This document shows, in pieces, positions 5,575-5,779 of a DNA stretch of 5,779 nt; position 1 is the stretch's first letter, and each line of letters opens with the position of its first letter. The stretch covers positions 1 to 5,779 of the forward strand of contig CAIUEV010000133.1 in the NCBI GenBank assembly GCA_903898335.1, written 5' to 3'. This stretch comes from an uncultured bacterium (lineage in GTDB: Bacteria; Patescibacteriota; Minisyncoccia; CAIUEV01). The position numbers were made by a program, and so were the translations under genes. The notes under the pieces were generated by a model. It ran no database searches. It was not told the origin of the DNA and saw only the letters and a program-made list of their open reading frames with translations.

Positions 5575-5779
5575 ATGATTCCCGGAAAAAGAGGTTTTTC
5601 ATTGCTTCCGGTTTTGATTATTTTGGCCTCCGTTCTCATTGGAACGGGGTCGGTTTTGGTTTTACGGAATTCTTCAACCCCCTCCCCCTTCGGGGACTCC
5701 CCCTCAACTGAGGGGGAGAAAAATGCTAATGAGAATATTGATTTTTCCTCCCCTCAGATGAAGGGAGGCCTGCCTGCCG
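5575..5779 (+). CDS. N-terminus of a membrane-anchored or prepilin-like protein, cut by window edge
   Basis: The frame is open from ATG 5575 to the right edge (68 full codons). It begins MIPGKRGFSLLPVLIILASV, a short basic head followed by a hydrophobic stretch to about residue 30. The KRG-FSLL junction resembles a type IV prepilin peptidase site, but Pro stands where the usual Glu at +5 would be, so a plain signal anchor is equally possible. After residue 31 the chain becomes Ser/Pro/Gly/Glu-rich (residues 33-68) because palindromic repeats are translated in frame. The gene is divergent from the polysaccharide operon; no Shine-Dalgarno sequence is visible (AAATCCTAG precedes the ATG). I do not recognise a specific family. 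The open frame and plausible N-terminus support a real gene, but its fate beyond 5779 is unknown. Confidence 0.6.
   Translation, partial: MIPGKRGFSLLPVLIILASVLIGTGSVLVLRNSSTPSPFGDSPSTEGEKNANENIDFSSPQMKGGLPA
5685..5695 (+). repeat. Small CCCC-TTC-GGGG hairpin (UUCG tetraloop type)
   Basis: Arms CCCC (5685-5688) and GGGG (5692-5695) flank TTC. As RNA this can fold as CCC-UUCG-GGG, a very stable tetraloop. It directly precedes the larger palindrome at 5697 and appears to be part of the same inserted repeat unit. It lies inside the open frame of the rightward gene. Confidence 0.6.
5697..5718. repeat. Perfect 22-bp GC-rich palindrome
   Basis: CTCCCCCTCA (5697-5706) and its exact complement TGAGGGGGAG (5709-5718) are separated by AC. 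The GC-rich composition contrasts sharply with the AT-rich surroundings. It has the look of a dispersed small palindromic repeat such as I associate with Patescibacteria genomes. It is translated in frame as part of the rightward gene without creating a stop. Confidence 0.75.
5747..5768. repeat. Second, imperfect palindrome related to the first
   Basis: CCTCCCCTCA (5747-5756) faces TGAAGGGAGG (5759-5768) around a 2-bp centre, with one mismatch (C5753 against A5762). The shared TCCCC-TCA/TGA-GGG core suggests the same repeat family as 5697-5718. It also stays in frame within the rightward gene. Confidence 0.6.
5767..5779. repeat. Start of a GGCCTGCCTGCCG repeat, cut by window edge
   Basis: GGCCTGCCTGCCG holds two CCTG units followed by CCG at the right edge. 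It looks like the left half of a CCTGCCTGCCGGCAGGCAGG-type palindrome that I recall as common in CPR genomes; the second half would lie beyond 5779. Only one half is visible, so this remains a guess. Confidence 0.4.

Noticed and set aside
5680..5779. CRISPR array
   Set aside because: The repeats differ in sequence and spacing and are self-complementary; there are no regular spacers.

Overview
The window looks like an accessory polysaccharide-assembly locus from a bacterium, most likely a Patescibacteria/CPR-type organism. The evidence for that lineage is moderate AT richness, lysine- and asparagine-rich proteins, tight gene spacing, and starts without clear Shine-Dalgarno sequences. A cluster of small GC-rich palindromes (CCCC-TTCG-GGG, CTCCCCCTCA/TGAGGGGGAG, GCCTGCCTGCCG) at the right edge is of a kind I associate with those genomes. 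The lineage is an inference, not proof. The standard genetic code gives clean open frames.

Layout. Four genes run leftward on the minus strand as one probable operon: (1) 5437-4328, an exported right-handed beta-helix protein; (2) 4275-3385, a short UDP-glucose/GDP-mannose-6-dehydrogenase-family protein; (3) 3359-519, a 946-residue fusion of a membrane processive GT2 glycosyltransferase, a coiled-coil linker, a LysM-like domain and an AlgG-type mannuronan C5-epimerase beta-helix; (4) 514-1, the start of a membrane-anchored BNR/Asp-box beta-propeller (sialidase-like fold), cut by the window edge. Gaps are 52, 25 and 4 bp. On the plus strand, divergent from the operon across a 137-bp AT-rich region, 5575-5779 begins another protein with a prepilin-like or signal-anchor N-terminus; its frame reads through the palindromic repeats and is cut by the right edge.

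How they may work together. The set has three of the defining alginate activities: a sugar-nucleotide dehydrogenase (AlgD role, makes the uronic-acid donor), a processive membrane synthase (Alg8 role) and a C5-epimerase (AlgG role, with a clear DPHD catalytic motif). Synthase and epimerase are on one polypeptide. The first gene has a Lys/Arg pair spaced much as in PL6 alginate lyases/chondroitinase B, so it may be a lyase or second modifying enzyme (AlgL-like role). No Alg44, AlgK/E/X or acetylation gene is present here. The reading I favour is a compact alginate-like or other polyuronate exopolysaccharide system for a cell without an outer membrane, in which the polymer is epimerised as it leaves the synthase. 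The polymer's identity cannot be decided from sequence alone.

There is no stretch over 300 bases without a gene, and I see no tRNA, rRNA, CRISPR, insertion sequence or convincing terminator.
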